In this document: in pieces, positions 46,808 to 54,909 of the stretch | Position numbering within the stretch: the stretch's first letter is position 1 | How the letters are laid out: every line of letters begins with the position of its first letter | Origin: Hyalangium ruber | GTDB taxonomy: Bacteria > Myxococcota > Myxococcia > Myxococcales > Myxococcaceae | Assembly: GCF_034259325.1 (NCBI RefSeq) | Contig: NZ_JAXIVS010000015.1 | Coordinates: 38,515-102,514 of the forward strand | Length of the DNA: 64,000 nt | Direction: 5' to 3' | Made by a program: the position numbers and the translations under genes | The notes under the pieces: generated by a model | What the model was told of the DNA's origin: nothing | Seen by the model: the letters and a program-made list of their open reading frames with translations, nothing else | Database searches by the model: none

Positions 46808-48523
46808 ATGCCATCAGCCTCTCCGCCTCCCGCGGCCACCACCTTCGACTCCCTGGGCCTGAAGGCGCCTCTCATCGAGGCGCTCACCGCGCTCGGCTAC
46901 GAGGAGCCCACCCCCATTCAGCGCGCGGCCCTCCCGCCGCTCCTCGACGGCAAGGATCTGCTGGGCATCGCCGCTACCGGCACCGGGAAGACGGCCGCCT
47001 TCGCCCTGCCCCTGCTGCAGCGAATCACTCCGGGTGCGTGCGGCCCGTTCTGCACCTCCGCGCTCGTGCTCGTGCCCACCCGCGAGCTGGCCATGCAGGT
47101 GGCCGAGGCCGTCCACAAGTATGGGCAGGGACTCGGAGTGCGCGTGCTCCCCCTCTATGGAGGCCAGCCCATCGGCCAGCAGCTTCGGGTGCTCAAGCGG
47201 GGCGTGGACGTGGTCATCGCCACCCCGGGCCGCGCACTGGACCACCTGCGCCGCGAGTCGCTGAAGCTCGACGCCGTGCGGACCGTGGTGCTCGACGAGG
47301 CCGACGAGATGCTCGACATGGGCTTCGCCGAGGACCTGGAGGCCATCCTCGAGGCCACGCCCCCGGAGCGGCAGACGGCGCTCTTCTCGGCCACCCTGCC
47401 CCCCCGCATCGTCAGCATCGCCGAGCGGCACCTGAACGCGCCGGTGCGCGTGCGCATCGCCCCGGAGAAGCTCAAGGCAGGCACCGGCCCCCGGGTGCGG
47501 CAGACGGCCTATGTCGTCCCGCGCGGCTTCAAGGACGCCACGCTCGGCCGGGTGCTGGACCTGGAGGCGCCCACCGCCGCCATCATCTTCTGCCGCACCC
47601 GCACGGAGGTGGACACGCTGACCATGTCCCTCAACAGCCACGGCTGGCGGGCCCAGGCGCTCCACGGCGGCATGACGCAGGATCAGCGGGACCGGGTCCT
47701 CAAGCAGTTCAAGGCCCACTCGGTGGAGCTGCTCGTGGCCACGGACGTGGCCGCTCGCGGGCTCGACATCGACAAGCTCTCCCACGTGGTGAACTACGAC
47801 GTGCCCAATGCCCCCGAGGCGTACGTCCACCGCATCGGCCGCACGGGCCGCGCGGGCCGCGAAGGCGTGGCCATCACCCTGGCCGAGCCTCGCGAGACCC
47901 GGTTGCTGCGCAACATCGAGCGGCTCACCGGCCAGAAGATCGAAATGGCCTCGGTGCCCACGGTGGCGGACCTGCGCGCCAAGCGCATGGAGCTGACGCG
48001 CGCCTCGCTGCGAGAGGTGCTGGTGGCGGGCGAGCTCGACACCTTCCGCGGCGTGGTGGAGAGCCTGGCCAGCGAGTTCGATCCGATGTCGGTCGCCGCC
48101 GCCGCGGTGAAGCTGCTCCACGACACCCAGGAGGATGGCGCCGGAGCCGAGGAGGAGGCGGAGATCCCCCCCGTCAACCTGGCCCCGGAGAAGCGCCCCC
48201 GCCCCGGCCCCGACGCGCGAGGTCCAAGGCAGGGGCCCTCCCGGCCGGAGCGTGGCGCCAAGCGCCGTGCGCCCGAACCGGATGGCGACATCACCCGGAT
48301 CTACATCGGCGCCGGCCGCAACGTGGGCATGCGCCCGGCGGACCTGGTGGGCGCCATCGCCGGAGAGGCGGGCGTCGAGTCCTCCCGCATCGGAGCGATC
48401 CAGATCACCGACGCGTACTCCCTGGTCGAGGTGCCCGATTCTCTCGCCGATCAGATCGTCTCCGCCCTCCGCCAGGCCACCCTGCGGGGGCGCAAGGTGC
48501 CCGTGCGTCGGGACCGGAGCTGA
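46808..48523 (+). CDS. DEAD-box RNA helicase (DeaD/CsdA-DbpA type)
   Basis: 571 residues. The Q motif PTPIQRAALPPLL, motif I ATGTGKTAAF near residue 57, PTRELAM, TPGRALDHL, motif II LDEADEMLD near 163, SATLPPR, and the second RecA domain with ATDVAARGLDI near 315 and HRIGRTGRAGREG are all intact. After a basic Pro/Arg-rich linker (about 455-490) a C-terminal DbpA-like RRM starts at TRIYIGAGRNVGMRP, which in DbpA/DeaD binds structured rRNA. A role in ribosome assembly or cold adaptation is likely. No partner genes are adjacent. Confidence 0.94.
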   Translation: MPSASPPPAATTFDSLGLKAPLIEALTALGYEEPTPIQRAALPPLLDGKDLLGIAATGTGKTAAFALPLLQRITPGACGPFCTSALVLVPTRELAMQVAEAVHKYGQGLGVRVLPLYGGQPIGQQLRVLKRGVDVVIATPGRALDHLRRESLKLDAVRTVVLDEADEMLDMGFAEDLEAILEATPPERQTALFSATLPPRIVSIAERHLNAPVRVRIAPEKLKAGTGPRVRQTAYVVPRGFKDATLGRVLDLEAPTAAIIFCRTRTEVDTLTMSLNSHGWRAQALHGGMTQDQRDRVLKQFKAHSVELLVATDVAARGLDIDKLSHVVNYDVPNAPEAYVHRIGRTGRAGREGVAITLAEPRETRLLRNIERLTGQKIEMASVPTVADLRAKRMELTRASLREVLVAGELDTFRGVVESLASEFDPMSVAAAAVKLLHDTQEDGAGAEEEAEIPPVNLAPEKRPRPGPDARGPRQGPSRPERGAKRRAPEPDGDITRIYIGAGRNVGMRPADLVGAIAGEAGVESSRIGAIQITDAYSLVEVPDSLADQIVSALRQATLRGRKVPVRRDRS

Positions 48524-48682
48524 GGACGAAGCCTGTCCTTCCAGGCACTTGGCGAGTGGCGAGCCCCGACGCAGCGCGGATGTGGGCCCGCTGCTCACGA
48601 GGTAGGAAACTTCCAACGGAATTCTCGGAGAATGAGGGTATCGCTGTCCCTGCACCCCATTTGAAATCCGCCGAGGATTCCC

Positions 48683-49555
48683 ATGTCCGGCCTGAACGTC
48701 ACCCGCCCCCAGTCGACTCCGCGTACCACGACTCCGCAGACTCCCGCGCAGGAGCCGGCGAGCCGCGTCACCACCTCGGGCAGCACCACGGCCACGAGCG
48801 CCAACCGCAGCGTCGGTTATGACTCGGGCTCGGCGTTCGAGGCGAGCACCTCGGGCACGCTGCCCGGCGGCGTGCAGGGCGAGGCGCACGTCAACGGCCC
48901 GAGCCTGAAGGTGGACGGCAACGCCAACGCCAGCGTGGGCGTGGGCGGCATCGACGTGAACGTGTCGGTGGACGTGAGCGCCACGGCGGTGGAGGCGGGC
49001 GCCAGCGCCACCAAGACGTTCCAGGTGGAGGTGGGCGGCGAGAAGATCGACATCACCGTGGACCTGAGCGCCGAGGGCGTGGTGGGTGCCGACGGCAAGC
49101 TGAACCTGGACATCCACATCGGCACCGACGGCAACGTGTCGATCAAGGCGGGCGCCGAGGGCTTCGCGGGCGCGCGCGGCGCGCTGACGGGCGGAATCAC
49201 GGTGTCGCACGAGGGCCGAGAGATCGCCTCGGGCAGCGTGGAGCTGAGCGCGACGGCGGGCGTGAGTGGCGATGCGCACGCCAACATCGAGCTGAAGGAT
49301 GGCGGGCTGACGTTCGACGTGGGCGCGGAGGCAGCGGCGGGCGCGGGCTTCGGCGTGGACGTGAGCGGCAACATCAACGGCGGCAACACGGTGAAGTTCC
49401 TGGGCGAGGTGCTGGGCGGCCTGGCCGAGGAGGGCGTGGAGTGGGCCGGGGACAAGCTCGAGGACGTGGGCGACTGGGCCGGCGACCGGTTCGAGGACGT
49501 GAAGGACTTCATCGACGACCTCATCCCGGACATCGACCTGACGCCCTGGAATTGA
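48683..49555 (+). CDS. Acidic repetitive Gly/Ala/Val-rich protein of unknown function
   Basis: 290 residues. A Thr/Pro/Ser-rich N-terminus (1-50) without a Sec signal precedes a long alternating beta-like region rich in Gly, Ala, Val, Asn and Asp (residues 55-235; e.g. VGVGGIDVNVSVDVSATAVE, GTDGNVSIKAGAEGFAGARG). The end is an acidic amphipathic helix with repeated W.GD/VGDWAGDRFEDVKDF. It looks like a secreted beta-solenoid or structural protein exported by a non-Sec route, but no export motif is certain. A TPR protein gene follows after 32 bases and may be in the same unit. The family is not recognised. Confidence 0.72.
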   Translation: MSGLNVTRPQSTPRTTTPQTPAQEPASRVTTSGSTTATSANRSVGYDSGSAFEASTSGTLPGGVQGEAHVNGPSLKVDGNANASVGVGGIDVNVSVDVSATAVEAGASATKTFQVEVGGEKIDITVDLSAEGVVGADGKLNLDIHIGTDGNVSIKAGAEGFAGARGALTGGITVSHEGREIASGSVELSATAGVSGDAHANIELKDGGLTFDVGAEAAAGAGFGVDVSGNINGGNTVKFLGEVLGGLAEEGVEWAGDKLEDVGDWAGDRFEDVKDFIDDLIPDIDLTPWN

Positions 49556-49587
49556 TTCGACTCGAAGGTTGGTAGCATCCTCCCGGC

Positions 49588-50766
49588 ATGGCGACCGCGC
49601 GCAGTGCCAAAGAGGGCATGAAGCTGATGACGATGGGGCTGCTGAAGGAAGCAGCCCGAGAGTTCGACGGAGCGTTGGCGAAGGATCCGCAAGACGCGAC
49701 GGCCCTGCTGGGGCTGGCGCGACTGCACCTGGCGCAGCACCGTCCGAACGAGGCCCGGCCCCTGTTGGAGCGACTGCTGGCGCTCCACCCACAGAACCCG
49801 GAGGCGCGAGGCTTCCTGGCGCGGCTGAAGGCGGAGGGCGAGAAGGACGAAGGCGCGCTGAACGAGCTGCGTGCCCTGGCGAAGGCGCCCAAGGCGGGCT
49901 TCACCGAGTTCTACAACCTGGGCCACGCGCTGCTGTGCCTCCCTGGAAAGGAGGCGGAGGCGGCGCAGGCCTTCGTGCAGGCGCTGAAGGTGGAGCCGAA
50001 GAACCCGCACGCGACGACGTACCTGGGCGTGGCGGTGTGGCGCCAGGGGCAGTTGCCACAGGCGCTCAAGTGCTTCAAGTACGCCTCGACGCTGGCGACG
50101 CGCGAGTCGCTGCCCTTGCAGCTGGCCGCCAAGGTGCTGGTGCAGCAGGGAGAGATCGGCAAGGCGCAGCTGGCGTTGCAGAAGGCGCTCCAGCGCGCGC
50201 CGCGGAAGGCGGAGCTGCACGAGGAGTTCATCAAGCTCAGCATCTTCTCCAACAACCCGAAGGCGGCGCTGCAGTCAGCGCTCGAGCTGCGGCAGCTGGA
50301 TCCGAAGAACCCCAACGGGCCCTATCTGCAGGGCTTGGTGATGCTGACGAGCGGCAAGGTGGAGGACGCGCGGCGGCTCTTCCGCGAGGCGCTGGTGCTG
50401 GCACCGGACTCGTGGGAGGCGCGGCTGGGGCTGGCCCGAGCGCTGCAGTTGGGCGCGGATACGGACGTGGCGCAGGCGCGCAAGCTGCTGGAGGAGGCAG
50501 TGGCACGAGCACCGACCGAGCCAGGCCCGGTGAACGAGCTGGCGGTTCACTACCTGGAGAAGCCGGAGACGGCGGCCAAGGCGAAGGAGCTGCTGGGGAA
50601 GGTGCTGGAGACGCACCCGGACGAGCCGGGAGCGAACCTGAACATGGCACTGGCGCTGGCGAAGACGGACAAGGCAGCGGCGGCCCAGCACGCGCGCAAG
50701 GCGCAGAAGAGCACCGATCCCAGCGTGCGCGAGCAGGCGGAGCGGTTGCTGAAGCAGGTGGCCTGA
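49588..50766 (+). CDS. Tetratricopeptide-repeat protein
   Basis: 392 residues, soluble. At least nine TPR-like 34-residue units start at residue 8 (GMKLMTMGLLKEAAREFDGA) and continue through ALLGLARLHLAQHRPNEARP, TTYLGVAVWRQGQLPQALKC and AWEARLGLARALQLGADTDVAQ-type helices to NLNMALALAKTDKAAAAQHA. The whole protein is a TPR solenoid with no other domain, so it is presumably an adaptor. It lies next to the acidic repetitive protein, which could be its partner. It converges on the EEP hydrolase gene. Confidence 0.88.
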   Translation: MATARSAKEGMKLMTMGLLKEAAREFDGALAKDPQDATALLGLARLHLAQHRPNEARPLLERLLALHPQNPEARGFLARLKAEGEKDEGALNELRALAKAPKAGFTEFYNLGHALLCLPGKEAEAAQAFVQALKVEPKNPHATTYLGVAVWRQGQLPQALKCFKYASTLATRESLPLQLAAKVLVQQGEIGKAQLALQKALQRAPRKAELHEEFIKLSIFSNNPKAALQSALELRQLDPKNPNGPYLQGLVMLTSGKVEDARRLFREALVLAPDSWEARLGLARALQLGADTDVAQARKLLEEAVARAPTEPGPVNELAVHYLEKPETAAKAKELLGKVLETHPDEPGANLNMALALAKTDKAAAAQHARKAQKSTDPSVREQAERLLKQVA

Positions 50767-50781
50767 GTTCCCTCCCCTCGC

Positions 50782-52086
50782 CTACGGAGCCGGCTTGAAG
50801 CGAACATCCACCCAGTAGTTGGCGTCCTTGAAGGACGTGGCTGGGAAGCCTCCGCCGGTGCCATAGAAGTAGACGCCGTTACCGCCCACGCTGGCACTGC
50901 TGGGAGCCGTCAGGTTGCCACTGACGATGGAGCCAGCGAAGCCCGAGACATCACGGGGATACTGTCCGTTGGACGAGTAGTAGGACACCACATAGGTGGT
51001 CCCTGCGGAGATGGAGACAGGAGAAGGAAGCCTGGCCTCCTGCCAACCCGGAATGCGTCCATCGTTCACGGAGACCTGAGCCAGGAGAGCGCCAGAGTTC
51101 GTCCAGAGCCGAGCGACGTAGCCCTGGGAGTTGGCGGCACCGCGGTAGAACCGGAGCGCCTCGATGGTACCGGCGACGTTGCTGCGGAACCTGACGCCGA
51201 GCTCGACAGCCCGGGTATCCGCCTGCACAGCGGTGCCGGGAACACGATCTCCGAAGAGGGTCTGGCTCCAGGGCAGAATGAGGGTGCTCACCACGGGGCG
51301 ATGGTCGGACTGAGACGTGGCGCCGACGACGCTGGACGAGACAGGCGAGGTCCAAGCGGTCCCAAGCATCACATAGTCGATGCGCTTGGTCGGGAAGCTG
51401 GCGGAGTGGGTATAGCCGCTGCCGGATCCCCCACGAGTCCAGGCATCGGAGAACATCTGCAGCAAGCTGGAGATCCCGGCCTCCGAGGGGCTGGCATTGA
51501 GGTCCCCCGCGAAGAGAGCCCAGGGCTTGCCGGCCATGGCGGCCTTGACGTCCTCGGCCTGATTGAGCCGCTCGGCGGAGCCGGTGGTGCCGAAGTGGCT
51601 AATCCCCACGGGGATGACGTGCTGCGAGTCCAGTTCCACTTCAACCAGAGCGAGAGCACGCTGCTCAGCGGCGGAGCGAAGCGGAATGCGCTGAGCGGAG
51701 CGAATGGGATAGCGGGACAGGAGCGCGAGCCCATACTGGCCCGAGTCATAGCTGAGCAGCGAGGGCACGAACGCGTGGTACATGCCGGTGAGTTGCCCGA
51801 GCCGCGCGGCCTGATCCACCTTGCCCGAGCGGTTGGTGAGCACATCAACTTCCTGAAGCGCGACGAGATCAGGCCCCTGGCCGTTGATGACGTTCGCGAT
51901 GCTCTCGAGGCTGCTCAGCTCGGCATGCTTGATGTTGTAGGTCATCAGCCGCAGCCCCCCACCCGGAGTGAGCGCCTGGGCTTGTTCAGCCAGAGCAGCG
52001 GACTCGGTGTCGGACTCAGGCGGTGCGCAGCGAACGAGCGCGACGACGAAGGCCAGGGCAAGGAAGCAGGAAATGCGGTGGCGCAT
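50782..52086 (-). CDS. Exported endonuclease/exonuclease/phosphatase-family hydrolase with DUF4082-like domain
   Basis: 434 residues from an ATG with a GGAG site. The signal peptide ends in the lipobox-like ALVRCAP. The EEP fold spans residues 45-270: LMTYNIKHAELSS, DLVALQEVD (catalytic Glu), LFAGDLNASPSEAG (Asp/Asn) and SQSDHRPVVSTL (catalytic His). From about 285 to the end a beta domain with FGDRVPGTAVQADTRAVELG, IEALRFYRG and YWVDVRFKP matches the DUF4082 type found in extracellular proteins. Possible activities are an extracellular DNase or a sphingomyelinase/phosphodiesterase. It flanks the left edge of the genomic island. Confidence 0.9.
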   Translation of the reverse strand: MRHRISCFLALAFVVALVRCAPPESDTESAALAEQAQALTPGGGLRLMTYNIKHAELSSLESIANVINGQGPDLVALQEVDVLTNRSGKVDQAARLGQLTGMYHAFVPSLLSYDSGQYGLALLSRYPIRSAQRIPLRSAAEQRALALVEVELDSQHVIPVGISHFGTTGSAERLNQAEDVKAAMAGKPWALFAGDLNASPSEAGISSLLQMFSDAWTRGGSGSGYTHSASFPTKRIDYVMLGTAWTSPVSSSVVGATSQSDHRPVVSTLILPWSQTLFGDRVPGTAVQADTRAVELGVRFRSNVAGTIEALRFYRGAANSQGYVARLWTNSGALLAQVSVNDGRIPGWQEARLPSPVSISAGTTYVVSYYSSNGQYPRDVSGFAGSIVSGNLTAPSSASVGGNGVYFYGTGGGFPATSFKDANYWVDVRFKPAP

Positions 52087-52146
52087 GGCGAGGCTCCATC
52101 AAGGTTGCCTGCCAGCGATCTACACGACTCGGAGAGTGGAATTTGC

Positions 52147-52177
52147 CCCAAAAGGTGAAGGCCCTGGAGTCACCGGC
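52147..52177 (+). repeat. Left direct repeat (putative attL) of the island
   Basis: 31 bases identical to 61618-61648, 9471 bp away. Partial identity continues for about 18 more bases around CCGGAAACTC. It lies between queD and the EEP gene. Confidence 0.8.
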
Positions 52178-52221
52178 ACATCTCCGGAAACTCAAGTGAC
52201 CTGCATGCGTTACCGGGGCAG

Positions 52222-52599
52222 CTACATGCGGCTCCGGTCATCTTCCTCACCGGCGTAGACACACCCGCTGGTGCAAGTCTCCCTCACCACCACCCGGCAC
52301 AATTCGGCGAGGTTTGGCTTGAGTCGTTGCCAGATCCAGCGCGACAGATTCTCGCTGGTGGGGTTCTCCAGTCCCGGAACCTCGTTCAGGAAGTGGTGAT
52401 CGAGGATCTCATATAGGGGCTGAAAAGCCGCCTTGAGGTCCGCGAAGTCTCGGATCCAACCAGCCTTCGGGTCGACTTCTCCTCTGATGTGAATCTCGAC
52501 CGTGAAGGAGTGCCCGTGCAGCCGCCGGCACTTATGGCCCTCTGGTGTGAACGGGAGGCGATGGGCTGCCTCGAAGGTGAATGTCTTGAAGATCTCCAT
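52222..52599 (-). CDS. queD: 6-carboxy-5,6,7,8-tetrahydropterin synthase
   Basis: 125 residues. Converts dihydroneopterin triphosphate to 6-carboxytetrahydropterin, the second step to preQ0. Zinc ligands are His in FEAAHRLP near 13 and His-x-His in RLHGHSF near 29-31; the catalytic Cys lies in GHKCRRLH near 24. The LDHHFLN and [10 protein letters not shown] blocks and the C-terminal ETCTSGCVY are typical. It lies 8 bases after queE and is last in the queC-queE-queD unit. Inside an island with dpdA it most likely supplies preQ0 for DNA modification rather than only for tRNA queuosine. Confidence 0.93.
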   Translation of the reverse strand: MEIFKTFTFEAAHRLPFTPEGHKCRRLHGHSFTVEIHIRGEVDPKAGWIRDFADLKAAFQPLYEILDHHFLNEVPGLENPTSENLSRWIWQRLKPNLAELCRVVVRETCTSGCVYAGEEDDRSRM

Positions 52600-52607
52600 C
52601 CGCCACC

Positions 52608-53249
52608 CTAGGGAATACCAACGAATTTGTGGGTCTGCAGCCCTAGGCGCCAGCGGGGGTTCTCAAGGCAGAACCGCACGCAGGCCTGGGTGTTTTGTTC
52701 CCGGTCCGCCCCATCGAGCGGCTGCAGGAAGTAGTGGGTGAACGAGAGGGACTCGAAGCTCTCCGGAGCCATCCCCTCCTGCGGGTAGACCAGTTTGAGC
52801 TCATTGCCTTCTTGGAGCACGAGCCGGCTGTTCGCCTTGGGGCTGACGCAGATCCAATCGACCCCAGGAGGCGGCACTAGGGTCCCATTGGTCTCGATCG
52901 CCACCTCGAAGGAAGAACGGTGGAGCGCATCCACCAAGGCCGCATCGAGTTGGAGGAGCGGTTCGCCCCCGGTGCAAACCACGAGCTTCCGTGCATCCCC
53001 CCCCTTCCAGGTTGCCTCCGCCGCTGAGGCCAACTCCCAGGCGTCGCGGAACTTGCCCCCTCCAGGGCCGTCCGTGCCCATGAAGTTGGTATCGCACCAC
53101 CTTGAGCACCCGCCCGGGCCATGCTGGCGGTCCACCTCTCGACCGCTCCAGAGGTTGCAGCCGGAAAACCGCAGGAAGACGGCAGCCCGGCCCGCTTGCG
53201 CACCTTCTCCCTGGAGGGTGTAAAAGAGTTCCTTGACCGCGTAGCCCAT
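52608..53249 (-). CDS. queE: 7-carboxy-7-deazaguanine synthase (radical SAM)
   Basis: 213 residues. Rearranges 6-carboxytetrahydropterin to 7-carboxy-7-deazaguanine with a 4Fe-4S cluster and [23 protein letters not shown] is the conserved start. The cluster Cys residues are in [10 protein letters not shown] and CSRWCDTNF, spaced CX16CX3C, so this is the long-insertion subtype but slightly longer than the CX14CX2C arrangement I know. [13 protein letters not shown] is the GGE SAM-binding motif, and VAIETNGTL follows. The stop lies 8 bases before queD; the start is 4 bases after the queC remnant. Confidence 0.92.
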   Translation of the reverse strand: MGYAVKELFYTLQGEGAQAGRAAVFLRFSGCNLWSGREVDRQHGPGGCSRWCDTNFMGTDGPGGGKFRDAWELASAAEATWKGGDARKLVVCTGGEPLLQLDAALVDALHRSSFEVAIETNGTLVPPPGVDWICVSPKANSRLVLQEGNELKLVYPQEGMAPESFESLSFTHYFLQPLDGADREQNTQACVRFCLENPRWRLGLQTHKFVGIP

Positions 53250-53253
53250 CCCA

Positions 53254-53580
53254 CTACCCCACTAAGTACCGCGCTGTATCCTGCACGCCCGCTTCGCGGA
53301 AGCCCTTTAACCGCAGCTGGCAGGGGGCACAACTGCCACACGCATCGAGGAAGGGCAACGGAGCATAACGACTCAAGGTGAGCCCGTAATCCACCCTAAG
53401 TGCGTTCCCACGGAGGATGATCTGCGCCGTGGTGAAGGCGATGAACGGGGTGTAGATCTGAAGCCGCTGGCGCCCTCGCCCCCATCTGGGCTGCCAGAGG
53501 GGAGTCCAGGTATCCTGAGTGGTCTAGTACGTTGACACCGAAGATAGCGCCGAGTTCCCGAACATCCGGAGATCGATCTG
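53254..53580 (-). pseudogene. queC: queC remnant (7-cyano-7-deazaguanine synthase), frameshifted
   Basis: QueC converts 7-carboxy-7-deazaguanine to preQ0. In one minus-strand frame (about 53580-53501) the translation reads ELGAIFGVNVLDHSGYLDS, matching the GVNALDYSGYPDC block. In another frame (53522-53254) it reads LQIYTPFIAFTTAQIILRG, then VDYGLTLSRYAP and ACGSCAPCQLRLKGFREAG, the QueC C-terminus. A frameshift and apparent loss of about ten codons separate the blocks. The first zinc Cys of the usual SCY motif is Arg (SRY). No intact P-loop N-terminus or start is found upstream, where stops occur. The remnant ends 4 bases before queE, the normal operon position. A sequencing error could explain the frameshift but not the missing N-terminal half or the Cys change. 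Confidence 0.78.
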
Positions 53581-53958
53581 GGCGATCTCATCGCGCGCAA
53601 GCCTACGAACTGCGGCCACAGCAGTTTCCACCCCCCCGGATAACCTACGGGTCTACAGTTTCCCACCCGCGATTTAGAAAAATGCACCGGACCGCTTGCG
53701 CGGCCTCACGACATATCGTCGTGTCCGGAGCAAACGCCCCCTGCCTGCATCCACCCTACCTTGCAGGTAGCGCCTTGTTGGTGTACTCAGGGGCAGGACG
53801 ACTAGCGGCCGCCAGTGGTGCATAGCGGGAGATACTGAAGTTCCGACATGTCGGTGGTTGCGGATCTCTTGCCCGAGCGCCGAAATTGCACGATCCTTGG
53901 TGGCCCGAGCCGCTGCAGTTTCCGGCCGAGAGCTACACCTGGAAACTGTAGGGACATC
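53581..53958. other. Non-coding or degenerate segment between queC remnant and the dpd operon
   Basis: There is no convincing gene on either strand; short open frames here lack codon bias and ribosome-binding sites. It should hold the degraded 5' half of queC and the promoters of the two divergent units. One minus-strand frame reads SGGVETAVAAVRRLARDEIA then IDLRMFGNSAL, which recalls the QueC nucleotide loop and DLRALGGSALT, but stops precede it. Confidence 0.5.
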
Positions 53959-54909
53959 GTGTCGTCGCACATCCACATCATCGCGAGTTGCACGGACCGA
54001 AAGCGCCGGGGCAAGGCTGTGCCTCTTCGGCTCGGGGACATCCCGAAGGGCTCGCGCCGCCTTGAGTCGTGGTGGACTGCACTCAGCAGTGATCCCAGCC
54101 CCAAGCTCACTGCGACCGACCTATACGTCGGTGACCTTTGGTCCGTAACGTGCGATCTGCCACTGGTCGCGCAGCATGCATGGCAGGTAGCCTACCTCTG
54201 GGTAGCCTCTGCCGGTTACGGCCTTGTTCCCGCTGACGCAGTGCTTGTCCCCTACTCCGCGACGTTCAGGCGCGGAGTAGCCGACTCCGTGCATGTGGGA
54301 GCTGCGGCCGAAGCAGCGGGCGCGCTCCAGAGCTGGTGGGAGGGGCTTGCTAAGCATCCGGGCCCCGTAGCCGGGGCTCCGCGGCGGATCATGCACCTGG
54401 CGGAACGCTCGCCGCGTAGCACGATCCTCGTCGTTGCGTCCCCCATGTACCTGACCGCGATGGCCAACGACTTGGTGGAGACACGAGCGGCACTCTCGTC
54501 TCCGGACCGCCTCGTCATCGTATCGAGCGGATTGACACCGGATGCTGCAATCCTTGAGGAGAATCTCGTCCAGTCCGTCGCGGAACTTCAGCATCTCGTA
54601 GCGGGCGGGCGCACCTCTCTCCACGCGCGCGTAGCGCGGAAGCTTCTGGAGGCACTGCCTCCTGAGCACTTGAACGCTCCCACTGCTCAAGCGATGTGCG
54701 CCGACTGGGTGCGCGCGTGCCCGAGCCTCAAGCAGTACGACCGCGAGAAGCAGCGCGACGTCCAAGTTCTTCAGTTCATTCGAAGCCGACTCACACAGGA
54801 GCCATCGCTCTCCCACAGCCGCTTGCTCCGGGAACTCCGCGCCTCTGGCCGCGCTTGTGAGCAGGGTCGTTTCCGCGAACTCTATCTTTCGGTGAAGCCC
54901 ACATCATGA
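53959..54909 (+). CDS. YaaA/DUF6884-like protein, first gene of the dpd operon
   Basis: About 316 residues from a GTG with GTAGGGA upstream; the open frame extends further 5' but is unlike coding sequence. HIHIIASCTDRKRRGKAVP near the start, LTATDLYVGDLW near 55 and VASAGYGLVPADAVLVPYSA near 85 resemble the SC..K/SALYGL..P..Y pattern of YaaA (DUF328) and DUF6884-type proteins, a fold linked to nucleobase and DNA chemistry. The C-terminal part is helical and basic. It overlaps the next gene by ATGA, so it is produced with DpdB and DpdA. A role in handling or processing the 7-deazaguanine base, perhaps in place of DpdC, is inference. Confidence 0.68.
   Translation: MSSHIHIIASCTDRKRRGKAVPLRLGDIPKGSRRLESWWTALSSDPSPKLTATDLYVGDLWSVTCDLPLVAQHAWQVAYLWVASAGYGLVPADAVLVPYSATFRRGVADSVHVGAAAEAAGALQSWWEGLAKHPGPVAGAPRRIMHLAERSPRSTILVVASPMYLTAMANDLVETRAALSSPDRLVIVSSGLTPDAAILEENLVQSVAELQHLVAGGRTSLHARVARKLLEALPPEHLNAPTAQAMCADWVRACPSLKQYDREKQRDVQVLQFIRSRLTQEPSLSHSRLLRELRASGRACEQGRFRELYLSVKPTS

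Noticed and set aside
46814..49792. Open frame of 992 codons on the minus strand
   Set aside because: It is antisense to the DEAD-box helicase and the acidic protein; composition is His/Arg/Ala low complexity with no recognisable domain.
53581..53640. SGGVETAV-type text resembling the QueC P-loop in one frame
   Set aside because: Stops lie directly upstream, and the following text overlaps the stronger GVNVLDHSGYLD match in another frame, so only one can be real.
53373..53687. 104-codon minus-strand frame across the queC remnant
   Set aside because: It is out of frame with both readable QueC blocks and has a Ser/Arg/Pro-rich composition; the QueC signal lies in the other two frames.
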